Made by a program: the position numbers and the translations under genes. Of a DNA stretch of 5,819 nt, positions 1 to 5,819 are shown one piece after another (position 1 is the stretch's first letter; each line of letters opens with the position of its first letter). A model generated the notes under the pieces. That model made no database searches. It saw only the letters and a list, made by a program, of their open reading frames with translations, and was not told the DNA's origin. The stretch is from Fusobacterium sp. (GTDB lineage Bacteria; Fusobacteriota; Fusobacteriia; Fusobacteriales; Fusobacteriaceae). The stretch covers positions 1 through 5,819 of the forward strand of contig JAHHSZ010000086.1 of assembly GCA_020024915.1 (NCBI GenBank), written 5' to 3'.

Positions 1-1320
1 ATGACAAAACAAGAATTAAAAAATAGAGTAATAAAGACTATTGAAGAAAATAAAGATATAATTATTAAGGTTGGAAGGAAGATATATCATAATCCAGAAT
101 TTGGGTATAAAGAATTTGAAACTACAAAAACAGTTAGAGAATTTTTCAAAAATGAATTAAATATAGAGACGGAGGATAAAATAGCTTATACAGGATGTAG
201 AGCAAGAATAAATGAGGATAAAGCTGGGATAAAAATAGCTATTTTAGGAGAGTTAGATGGAATCTCTTGTAAGGAGCATTGTGATTCTAATTCAATTGGA
301 GCCTCTCATACTTGTGGACACAATGTACAGATAGCTGGAATGTTAGGAGCTGCAGTTGGACTTATAAAATCTGGAGTATATAAAGAGTTAGATGGAAAAA
401 TAGATTTTATGGCTACACCTGCTGAAGAGTTTATAGAGTTAGCATATAGAAGTGAATTAAAAAAAGAGGGGCATATAAAATATTTTGGTGGAAAACAGGA
501 GCTTATTAGAAGAGGAGCTTTTGATGATGTGGATATGTCTATGATGTTTCATGTTTTAGATACTGGTGATAGAAAGGTATTAACTGCACCAGAGAGTAAT
601 GGATTTATAGGAAAAGAAATAAAATTTATAGGAAAAGAAGCTCATGCAGGATCAGCTCCATATGAGGGAGTAAATGCTTTAAATGCAGCTATGTTGGCAA
701 TTAACAATGTTCATGCTCAGAGGGAAACATTTAAAGAGGCAGATAGAGTAAGATTTCACCCTATCATCACAAAAGGTGGAGATATTGTAAATGTTGTTCC
801 TGCTGATGTAAGAATGGAGTCATATGTAAGAGCAAGAACAATATCAAGTATGATTGATGCTAATAAAAAGGTAAATAGAGCTTTAATAGCAGGAGCTATG
901 GCAGTAGGTGCAGAGATAGAGATAACAGAGTTACCAGGATATTTACCAATTTTAAAACATGATAATATGGAAAAAGTTTTGAGAGAGAACTTGGAATATA
1001 TTGGATTGACAAGTGATGATATAATTGAAGGTGGAGACTTTACAGGATCATTTGATTTTGGAGATGTATCTCATATTATGCCAACACTTCATCCTATGTT
1101 CGGTGGTGTAAAAGGAGCTCTTCATACAAGAGAGTATCAAATAGTAGATGAGGAGTATGCATATTTAGCACCAGCTAAAGCTATGGCATTAACTGTTGTA
1201 GATCTATTATTTAATGATGCAGAGAAAGGAAAAGAGATATTAGATAACTTTACTCCTGTGATGACAAAAGAGCAGTACTTAGAGTTTATGGAATCAAATG
1301 ACAAAATAATAAAAGCTTAA
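1..1320 (+). CDS. M20-family metal-dependent amidohydrolase / peptidase (AbgB/M20D-like)
   Basis: Predicted cytoplasmic zinc- or manganese-type hydrolase that cleaves an amide bond in a small N-acyl amino acid, dipeptide or aminobenzoyl-glutamate-like substrate; the exact substrate cannot be read from sequence. The N-terminal part has the family opening (YHNPEFGYKEFET, near residues 29-41). Expected metal ligands are present: Cys105 and His107 in TCGHN, Glu142-Glu143 in PAEE, His184 in MFHV and His375 in LHTRE. His215 in EAHAGSAP marks the inserted dimerisation (lid) domain, and the late motif SFDFGDVSH (350-358) matches the TDxGDVS block of AbgB-like members. The usual GHD is GHN here, and the His that usually follows a few residues later is not seen. 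At 439 residues it has the normal family length. The ATG is the first base of the window, so its ribosome-binding site and upstream context are not visible. A terminator directly downstream separates it from the next operon. Family assignment is firm; substrate is open. Confidence 0.9.
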   Translation: MTKQELKNRVIKTIEENKDIIIKVGRKIYHNPEFGYKEFETTKTVREFFKNELNIETEDKIAYTGCRARINEDKAGIKIAILGELDGISCKEHCDSNSIGASHTCGHNVQIAGMLGAAVGLIKSGVYKELDGKIDFMATPAEEFIELAYRSELKKEGHIKYFGGKQELIRRGAFDDVDMSMMFHVLDTGDRKVLTAPESNGFIGKEIKFIGKEAHAGSAPYEGVNALNAAMLAINNVHAQRETFKEADRVRFHPIITKGGDIVNVVPADVRMESYVRARTISSMIDANKKVNRALIAGAMAVGAEIEITELPGYLPILKHDNMEKVLRENLEYIGLTSDDIIEGGDFTGSFDFGDVSHIMPTLHPMFGGVKGALHTREYQIVDEEYAYLAPAKAMALTVVDLLFNDAEKGKEILDNFTPVMTKEQYLEFMESNDKIIKA

Positions 1321-1332
1321 CAAAATTCAATT

Positions 1333-1363
1333 AAATCAGTAACATATGTTACTGATTTTTTTT
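1333..1363 (+). terminator. Intrinsic terminator after the M20 gene
   Basis: An 11-bp perfect stem, AAATCAGTAAC (1333-1343) with GTTACTGATTT (1348-1358), encloses an ATAT loop. The 3' arm runs into eight consecutive T (1356-1363). It begins 12 bases after the TAA of the M20 gene, so it ends that transcript. Confidence 0.88.
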
Positions 1364-1380
1364 ATATTATATAGTATAAT
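1352..1380 (+). promoter_or_regulatory. Probable sigma-70-type promoter of the three-gene operon
   Basis: A perfect -10 box TATAAT lies at 1375-1380. At 17-bp spacing the -35 position holds CTGATT (1352-1357), a weak match to TTGACA. That -35 candidate lies inside the 3' arm of the preceding terminator. The -10 box is convincing in position, 35 bases before the start codon, but in such AT-rich DNA a TATAAT alone is not strong proof. Confidence 0.55.
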
Positions 1381-1403
1381 AAGCTTAAAATAAAAGGACA
1401 ATT

Positions 1404-1407
1404 GGAG
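1404..1407 (+). promoter_or_regulatory. Ribosome-binding site fixing the start at 1415
   Basis: GGAG sits 7 bases before the ATG at 1415. No comparable purine-rich site lies at the right distance before the later in-frame ATGs at 1535 or 1649. This is the main nucleotide-level reason for starting the gene upstream of the in-frame TGA. Confidence 0.75.
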
Positions 1408-1414
1408 AATAATT

Positions 1415-2632
1415 ATGAAATATATAGATGAAAATATGAGTGTATTAGAGATTTGTAAAAAATATCCTGAGTGAATAGATATTTTTGAATCAAAGGGGAT
1501 TAAAAACCTAAAAGATGAGAATATATTAAAAATAATGGGAGATTTAACTTTAAAAAGTGTGCTTTTAACAAAGAAAATAGACATAAAAATATTTGTAGAA
1601 TTTTTAAATGAGTACATAGATAATAGTAGAAAAAATGTGGATATTACAATGATAGAAAAAGAGATTACATCACAAGAGATAAGCGTTATGGGATTACTAC
1701 CTTGTCCTATAAGAATACCGTTATTAGAGGGATTTAATAAATTTTTAGAAGAGAATAGTGAGTTAAAAGTAAAATATGAATTGAAAGCAGCTTCAGCAGG
1801 TTTAGATTGGTTAAAAGAGGATGTAATAAGAGCTAATCATCCAGAGAAATTAGCAGATATATTTATATCAGCAGGATTTGATCTATTTTTTGAAGATAAA
1901 CTTATGGGAAAATTTAAAAAAGAGCATATATTTAAAGATATAACAGGGATAGAGAGATACAACAGAGATTTTCAAAATGACGAGATCTCTTTAAAAGATC
2001 CAGATGGAGATTACTCAATGTTAGGAGTTGTTCCAGCTATATTTTTAGTAAATAGAGATATGTTAGGAGATAGAGAGGTACCGAGATCTTGGAAGGATAT
2101 ATTAAAACCAGAATTTAAAAAATCAGTAAGTTTGCCAATATCTGATTTTGATCTTTTTAATTCAATTTTAGTAAATATTAATAAGAATTATGGAGAAGAT
2201 GGAGTTGAAAAGCTAGGAAAAGCTTTATTACAAAATTTACATCCAGCTCAAATGGTAAAGTCTGATAAATTAAAAGAGAATACACCAACAGTTACAATAA
2301 TGCCTTACTTTTTTACAAAGATGATAAAAGAAGATGGTCCAATGATACCTATTTGGCCAGAAGATGGAGCTATTATCTCACCAATATTTATGTTAACTAA
2401 GAAAGAGAAAGAGGAAAAGATAAAAAAAATAGTAAATTATTTGGCAGGTGAAGAGGTTGGAAAGATATTTTCTCATCAAGGATTATTTCCAACTGTAAAT
2501 CCAAATGTTGATAATAGACTTGAAAGTAAAAAGTTTATGTGGTGTGGTTGGGATTACATACACAATAACAATATTGGTGAAATTTTAGAAAAATGTAAGA
2601 GTATATTTTTTAAAGCGAGTGAGGAGGAGTAA
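1415..2632 (+). CDS. Cytoplasmic ABC-type (Fe3+-type) solute-binding-protein-like protein with N-terminal DUF1858-like domain; in-frame TGA at codon 20
   Basis: Read through the TGA, the product is 405 residues. Residues about 8-65 form a DUF1858-like helical domain (SVLEICKKYPE, then IDIFESKGI). From about residue 90 onward it resembles periplasmic iron/thiamine-type binding proteins: MGLLPCPIRIP (92-102), ISAGFDLFF (151-159), PRSWKDIL (223-230), then a C-terminal block MWCGWDY (375-381). No signal peptide or lipobox precedes the binding fold, so I infer a cytoplasmic location, unlike ordinary importer binding proteins. It is the first gene of an operon and is followed after one base by the GTPase gene. 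If translation instead starts at the next ATG (1535) the product is 365 residues, keeps the binding fold and loses half of the DUF1858 domain, but no good ribosome-binding site supports that start. The gene may be a fresh nonsense mutant, may be rescued by internal initiation, or, less likely, may encode a selenoprotein. The fold is fairly sure; the ligand is unknown. Confidence 0.8.
1472..1474 (+). other. In-frame TGA (codon 20) interrupting the DUF1858-like domain
   Basis: The codon falls between KKYPE and IDIF in the most recognisable part of the domain, and the frame stays open and family-like on both sides. The downstream ATPase has a similar domain in which the ungapped equivalent residue is Val26. 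A hydrophobic residue is therefore expected, and TTA (the commonest Leu codon here) to TGA is one substitution. All eight Trp codons elsewhere in the genes of the window are TGG, which argues against TGA being read as Trp genome-wide. Confidence 0.85.
2622..2627 (+). promoter_or_regulatory. Ribosome-binding site AGGAGG for the GTPase gene
   Basis: AGGAGG lies 6 bases before the ATG at 2634 and inside the last codons of the binding-protein gene. It decides the start: an in-frame GTG at 2619 would be upstream of this site and would only add five residues (VRRSK) before the natural P-loop N-terminus. Confidence 0.85.
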
Positions 2633-2633
2633 G

Positions 2634-3356
2634 ATGAACTTAATAACAGTTTCAGGCCCACCTTCATCAGGTAAAACCTCTCTTATTATAAAAACAATAG
2701 AGAGTTTAAAAAAGCGTAGAATAAAGATAGGAGTAGTTAAATTTGATTGTCTATATACAGATGATGATAGACTATATGAAAAGATAGGTGTTCCTGTAAA
2801 GAAGGGACTTTCAGGATCATTATGTCCAGATCACTTTTTTGTAAGTAATATTGAAGAGGTTGTAAAATGGGGAGTAGAACAGAAATTAGATCTTTTAATA
2901 ACAGAGAGTGCAGGTTTATGTAATAGATGTTCACCATACATAAAAGATGTAAAAGCTATCTGTGTCATTGATAATCTAAGTGGAATTAATACACCTAAAA
3001 AAATTGGACCAATGCTGAAAAGTGCAGATATAGTTGTAATAACAAAGGGGGATATTGTTTCACAAGCAGAGAGAGAGGTATTTGCTATGAGGGTTATGAA
3101 TGTAAATCCAAGAGCAACGATTATGCATGTAAATGCTCTAAGTGGACAAGGTGCTTACGAGTTTGGAAGTTTAATATATGATGAAAATGATAAAATTGAA
3201 AGTTTGAAAGGAAAGAGTTTAAGATTTTCTATGCCTTCTGCACTCTGTTCATATTGCTTAGGTGAGACTAGAATAGGTGAAGAGCATCAGATGGGAAATG
3301 TAAGAAAAATAGATTTGAAAGATTCTGGTTGTAGTGGTGATAGCTGTGGTAAATAG
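2634..3356 (+). CDS. HypB/UreG-like (G3E/SIMIBI class) P-loop GTPase, cysteine-rich
   Basis: A 240-residue predicted cytoplasmic nucleotidase. The Walker A loop GPPSSGKT occupies residues 8-15 at the extreme N-terminus, as in HypB, UreG and CobW relatives. LLITESAGLCNRCSPYI (87-103) corresponds to the ESGG/ENVG region of UreG/HypB, and ITKGD (136-140) is the guanine-specificity motif in place of NKxD. Possible metal ligands are Cys39 in FDCL, Cys64 and His67 in CPDH, the Cys96-x-x-Cys99 pair after the ESAG motif, Cys205-x-x-Cys208, and Cys233/Cys238 in a short C-terminal tail. Family members use GTP hydrolysis to load nickel or other metals or cofactors into target enzymes; here the metal and target are unknown. 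The gene starts one base after the stop of the binding-protein gene and overlaps the ATPase gene by 23 bases, so the three are very probably co-expressed. No hydrogenase or urease gene is present, so I do not call it hypB or ureG. Confidence 0.85.
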   Translation: MNLITVSGPPSSGKTSLIIKTIESLKKRRIKIGVVKFDCLYTDDDRLYEKIGVPVKKGLSGSLCPDHFFVSNIEEVVKWGVEQKLDLLITESAGLCNRCSPYIKDVKAICVIDNLSGINTPKKIGPMLKSADIVVITKGDIVSQAEREVFAMRVMNVNPRATIMHVNALSGQGAYEFGSLIYDENDKIESLKGKSLRFSMPSALCSYCLGETRIGEEHQMGNVRKIDLKDSGCSGDSCGK

Positions 3357-4359
3357 AGAGTTTTTATTGAGAAAACCTTTAAATGAAGTGATAGAGAAAT
3401 ACACTTTTGTTGAGGATTTTTTAAAAAATAATAGCGTTGAATTTAAAAAAAATATGAGTATTGAAGAGGTACTATTCTCATATGATGAGGATATTTTAGA
3501 AGAAAAAGGATTGAATAGAGAGAACTTTGTAGAGAATTTGATACAATTTTCAGAACAGATGATAGATATATTGGGATTAGATAATAATGTTGTGGAGGAG
3601 ATAACAATATTACCTGGAATCAATAAATTTGGAGAAGAGGAGAAATTCGACAAAATAGTAATAAAAAAAGGAGAGATAGTATCTATAGTTGGTCCTACTG
3701 GAAGTGGAAAGAGTAGATTTTTAGCAGATATAGAGTGGGGAGCTCAAAATGATACACCAACTAAAAGAACCATATTAGTAAATGGAGAACCATTAGATAA
3801 AAAGAGTAGATTTTCATCAAGTAATAATTTAGTAGCACAACTTTCTCAAAATATGAACTTTATAATGGATTTGAGTGTATATGAGTTTTTAGAAATGCAT
3901 GCTAAAAGCAGAATGGTTGAGAATCCAGAGTCAGTAGTAGAAAAAATATTTGAAAAAGCTAATGAATTAGCTGGAGAAAAGTTTGAAATGAGTGCTCCTG
4001 TTACTAGCTTGAGTGGTGGACAATCAAGAGCATTGATGATTGCTGATACGGCTATACTTAGTACTTCTCCAATAGTTTTGATAGATGAAATTGAAAATGC
4101 TGGTATAGATAGAGAGAAAGCATTAGAGTTATTAGTTGGAGAGGAAAAAATAGTATTGATGGCTACACATGATCCGTTGTTAGCTCTGATGGGAAATAAA
4201 AGAATTATAATTAAAAATGGTGGAATTTATAAAATAATGGAAGTGTCAGAGAATGAGAGGGCTATTTTAGAGGAGTTGAGTAGATTAGATAGCATTGTTC
4301 AAAAGTTAAGAAATCAGCTTAGATCTGGAGAAGAATTGAATTTTAAAATAGATAAATAA
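3334..4359 (+). CDS. ABC-type ATPase with N-terminal ScdA_N/DUF1858-like helical domain
   Basis: A 341-residue soluble ATP-binding cassette protein without membrane segments. Residues about 14-85 form a small helical domain (PLNEVIEKYTFVEDFLKNN, then MSIEEVL) resembling the DUF1858/ScdA_N type. The cassette follows: Walker A GPTGSGKS (120-127), signature LSGGQ (226-230), Walker B IVLIDE (247-252, Glu252 the likely catalytic base), D-loop-like NAGID, and H-loop His279 in MATHD. All catalytic elements are present, so it should be active. No permease gene is visible beside it, so it may not energise a transporter at all. The start is uncertain: GTG codons at 3334, 3337 and 3346 and a TTG at 3367 are all in frame and none has a clear ribosome-binding site. 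The first two overlap the end of the GTPase gene by about 20 bases, which suggests translational coupling. I keep 3334 as the longest option. ATPase identity is firm; biological role is inferred only from its neighbours. Confidence 0.85.
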   Translation: MVIAVVNREFLLRKPLNEVIEKYTFVEDFLKNNSVEFKKNMSIEEVLFSYDEDILEEKGLNRENFVENLIQFSEQMIDILGLDNNVVEEITILPGINKFGEEEKFDKIVIKKGEIVSIVGPTGSGKSRFLADIEWGAQNDTPTKRTILVNGEPLDKKSRFSSSNNLVAQLSQNMNFIMDLSVYEFLEMHAKSRMVENPESVVEKIFEKANELAGEKFEMSAPVTSLSGGQSRALMIADTAILSTSPIVLIDEIENAGIDREKALELLVGEEKIVLMATHDPLLALMGNKRIIIKNGGIYKIMEVSENERAILEELSRLDSIVQKLRNQLRSGEELNFKIDK

Positions 4360-4380
4360 ATTATTATAAACTATATTTAT

Positions 4381-4409
4381 TTGATTTTAAATGAAAAAGA
4401 TGTTACAAT
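4381..4409 (+). promoter_or_regulatory. Sigma-70-type promoter for the repeat surface protein
   Basis: TTGATT (4381-4386) and TACAAT (4404-4409) are separated by exactly 17 bases and match the -35 and -10 consensus at 4/6 and 5/6 positions. They lie in the 84-base gap after the ATPase stop codon, 35 bases before the next start codon. This supports independent transcription of the surface protein. Confidence 0.72.
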
Positions 4410-4433
4410 GTGCCTTGTGAAAAAATTAAAGAA

Positions 4434-4439
4434 GGGGAG
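4434..4439 (+). promoter_or_regulatory. Ribosome-binding site for the repeat surface protein
   Basis: GGGGAG within AAGGGGAGATAA ends 4 bases before the ATG at 4444. It fixes the start just before the Lys-rich leader. Confidence 0.8.
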
Positions 4440-4443
4440 ATAA

Positions 4444-5819
4444 ATGTTTAGTAAAATTGAAAAATTATTAAAAAAATGTAATAAAAAGAAAAAAAGGATA
4501 ACTTTAGGATTAGTAATATCTTTTTTAATGTCAGCAAATCTATTCGCTGAAGTAAATGAAGTCAAAAAATTAGAAGATTTTTCTGAGATAAAAGAAATAT
4601 TTAAGGAGAAAAAAATAATAGAAAAAAAATTAGAAAATGGGGATATAATTACAATAAGATTTACGGATAATAAAGTAATAATTATTCATAAATATAAAAA
4701 TGTGGAAAAAACATATGGAATATTTTTAAAGGATTTATCAACATTAGATAAAAATACAGCTAATAATTTTTATCAAAATTTAGTTACAATATTAAAGAGC
4801 ATATCAAAAGAAAATACCAATCCAAAAACAGAAAATATAATTGATACTGACAATAATGATTTACTATTTGGAATACAAGTTATTGGTAATGTGGGAATTA
4901 ATAATGGGATTATAGATTCTTTTGATCAAGGACAATACATTGAAGGAAGCGAGACAAAAGAAGCTATTGGAATTAATAATGGTTTTATAAATAGTAACAA
5001 TGCACAAAGTATTTTTGATTTTGGAATAGGAATTAATAATGGAATTAGTCAAAGTAATTTACATGGACAATATATATCTTCAGGAACAGGAGTTAATAAT
5101 GGTATTATAAAAACTGGAAATTGGGGACAAACTATTGATTCTTCACTAAAAATTGGTATTGGAATTAATAATAATCTTATTGAGAGTGAAAACATTGGAC
5201 AAATAATATTAGGTGGAATAGGAATCAATAATGGAAAAATAGACGCTCTAATTACTCAAACAGTTTCTAACAATTCACTTGGAGTTAATAACGGATTGGT
5301 TGAAGGGGATATTGGACAAAATATTTCTGATTCGCTTGGAATTAATAGTGGAGAGATGATAGGACATGTAAGAGGACAAAGTGTTTACGATGGAATAGGA
5401 GTTAATTTAGGATATTTAAGTTCAATTATTTCTGAGGATTCTTTTGGTGGAACTATTGTTCAAGATATTAAAGGATTAGGAATTAATAACAGTATTTTGT
5501 ACACTCCTGATGGTTATGGACAACTTATGAGTAAATCAGGAATAGGGATTAATAATGGTGTTATAAAAGGTATTGCAGGTCAAGGAATAGATGGACTTGG
5601 CGTAGGAATTAATAACGGAATAATTATAGCCAAAGAAGGATATTATGCTCAAAATGGTGGGAATTTTTATAGAAATGGAATAGTTTTAGATAGAGATAAA
5701 GATGGTAAGTTAGTATTAAATAATGGTTCTTTTAAATTAAATAAAAAAGATATTAAATATAATGATAATACTAAGATATATGACAAAAATTCTTTAAAAT
5801 CAATTGAAAATAAATTTAG
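4444..5819 (+). CDS. Exported repeat surface protein, autotransporter-passenger-like beta-solenoid (3' end open)
   Basis: The frame is open from the ATG to the window edge (458 codons plus two bases), so the product is at least 458 residues. Residues 1-35 are a signal peptide: a Lys/Arg-rich stretch to residue 18, a hydrophobic core ITLGLVISFLMSANLFA (19-35), and probable cleavage before Glu36. No Cys follows, so it is not a lipoprotein. This leader style is typical of large fusobacterial surface proteins. Residues 36-150 are a charged Lys/Glu/Ile-rich region that I do not recognise. From residue 151 to about 407 there are twelve G-[IV]-N-N-G repeats with a 20-residue core period, most with a G-Q-x-I motif about 12 residues later; such regular Gly/Asn/Ile spacing suggests a parallel beta-solenoid. 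Residues about 411-458 are a non-repeat Asp/Asn/Lys-rich tail. No outer-membrane beta-barrel is seen within the window; it may follow beyond the edge or be absent. A role in adhesion or cell contact is plausible but not shown. Confidence 0.82.
   Translation, partial: MFSKIEKLLKKCNKKKKRITLGLVISFLMSANLFAEVNEVKKLEDFSEIKEIFKEKKIIEKKLENGDIITIRFTDNKVIIIHKYKNVEKTYGIFLKDLSTLDKNTANNFYQNLVTILKSISKENTNPKTENIIDTDNNDLLFGIQVIGNVGINNGIIDSFDQGQYIEGSETKEAIGINNGFINSNNAQSIFDFGIGINNGISQSNLHGQYISSGTGVNNGIIKTGNWGQTIDSSLKIGIGINNNLIESENIGQIILGGIGINNGKIDALITQTVSNNSLGVNNGLVEGDIGQNISDSLGINSGEMIGHVRGQSVYDGIGVNLGYLSSIISEDSFGGTIVQDIKGLGINNSILYTPDGYGQLMSKSGIGINNGVIKGIAGQGIDGLGVGINNGIIIAKEGYYAQNGGNFYRNGIVLDRDKDGKLVLNNGSFKLNKKDIKYNDNTKIYDKNSLKSIENKF
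4894..5664 (+). repeat. Twelve coding repeats of about 60 bp (20-residue G-I-N-N-G units)
   Basis: Repeat units start at 4894, 4969, 5029, 5089, 5161, 5221, 5281, 5338, 5398, 5479, 5545 and 5605. These are protein residues 151, 176, 196, 216, 240, 260, 280, 299, 319, 346, 368 and 388. Spacing is mostly 19-20 residues, with longer turns of 22-27 in places, always a multiple of three bases. The conserved DNA core is GGAATTAATAATGG; the rest of each unit has diverged. Copies 5, 9 and 10 lose parts of the NNG core. The pattern fits an old duplicated structural repeat rather than a recent tandem expansion. Confidence 0.9.

Noticed and set aside
1472..1474. TGA read as tryptophan (alternative genetic code)
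   Set aside because: All eight Trp codons I can find in the genes of the window are TGG, no second in-frame TGA occurs, and in such AT-rich DNA a reassigned TGA would be common.
1482..1506. Selenocysteine insertion element after the TGA
   Set aside because: The hairpin is TTTTT/AAAAA plus AATC/GATT with one bulged G and a loop AAAGGG. Spacing is acceptable, but the loop does not begin with G, the stem is almost all A-U, and such hairpins arise by chance in this base composition. Kept only as a minor alternative in the TGA finding.
1336..1617. Minus-strand reading frame across the intergenic region and the start of the binding-protein gene
   Set aside because: It is Phe/Ile/Ser-rich low-complexity sequence antisense to AT-rich coding DNA, runs over the terminator, and has no family resemblance.
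1415..4359. Naming the operon genes as a conventional iron ABC importer (fbpA/fbpC type) or as hypB
   Set aside because: No permease and no signal peptide are present, and no hydrogenase genes are nearby. Fold-level similarity does not justify the gene names.
4354..4382. Terminator after the ATPase gene
   Set aside because: AAATAAA can pair with TTTATTT, but it is only seven A-T pairs with a 15-base loop and no proper T run, so it does not qualify as an intrinsic terminator. The operon end remains unmarked.
2737..5052. Minus-strand frames at 2737-2937, 3258-3653, 4377-4565 and 4864-5052
   Set aside because: Each lies wholly or mostly opposite a well-supported gene, has low-complexity composition, and shows no recognisable motif.
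4894..5664. CRISPR array or non-coding tandem repeat
   Set aside because: The roughly 60-bp period looks array-like, but spacing is always a multiple of three, the conserved core is only about 14 bases, and one uninterrupted reading frame runs through all copies.

Overview
The window is very AT-rich and all of its genes are on the + strand. Codon choice is strongly A/T-ending: Leu is mostly TTA and Arg is mostly AGA. Ribosome-binding sites are strong GGAG types. The last gene has a Lys-rich N-terminus followed by a hydrophobic leader of the type seen on fusobacterial autotransporter-like surface proteins. Together with the anaerobe-type middle cluster, this suggests a Fusobacterium-like (Fusobacteriota) organism. 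That is an inference from style and protein resemblance, because no rRNA or marker gene is present.

Layout. (1) 1-1320 is a complete M20-family amidohydrolase/peptidase that starts on the first base of the window and is closed by a good intrinsic terminator (1333-1363). (2) 1415-4359 is a tight three-gene operon with its own -10 box and a strong ribosome-binding site. Its genes encode an iron-type solute-binding-protein-like protein with no signal peptide and an N-terminal DUF1858-like domain, a HypB/UreG-like GTPase rich in cysteines, and an ABC-type ATPase with its own small N-terminal helical domain. (3) 4381-4409 is a well-formed promoter, followed by a large gene (4444 to the window end) for an exported surface protein. 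Its body is made of about twelve 20-residue G-[IV]-N-N-G repeats, read here as a beta-solenoid passenger. Its frame is still open at the right edge.

How the genes may work together. The middle operon looks like an ABC importer with its parts rearranged. It has a binding protein and an ATPase, but no permease is visible, the binding protein has no export signal, and the third partner is a GTPase of the metallochaperone class. The best reading is a cytoplasmic system that handles a metal or metal cofactor, with the binding protein as carrier or scaffold and the two nucleotidases driving loading or insertion. This is inference; the substrate and target are unknown. The terminator separates the M20 gene from the operon, so a shared function is not implied.

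The most notable anomaly is an in-frame TGA at codon 20 of the binding-protein gene. The ribosome-binding site, start codon and protein similarity all place translation upstream of it. The likeliest explanation is a TTA-to-TGA nonsense change in a Leu/Val-type position; selenocysteine is a less likely alternative.
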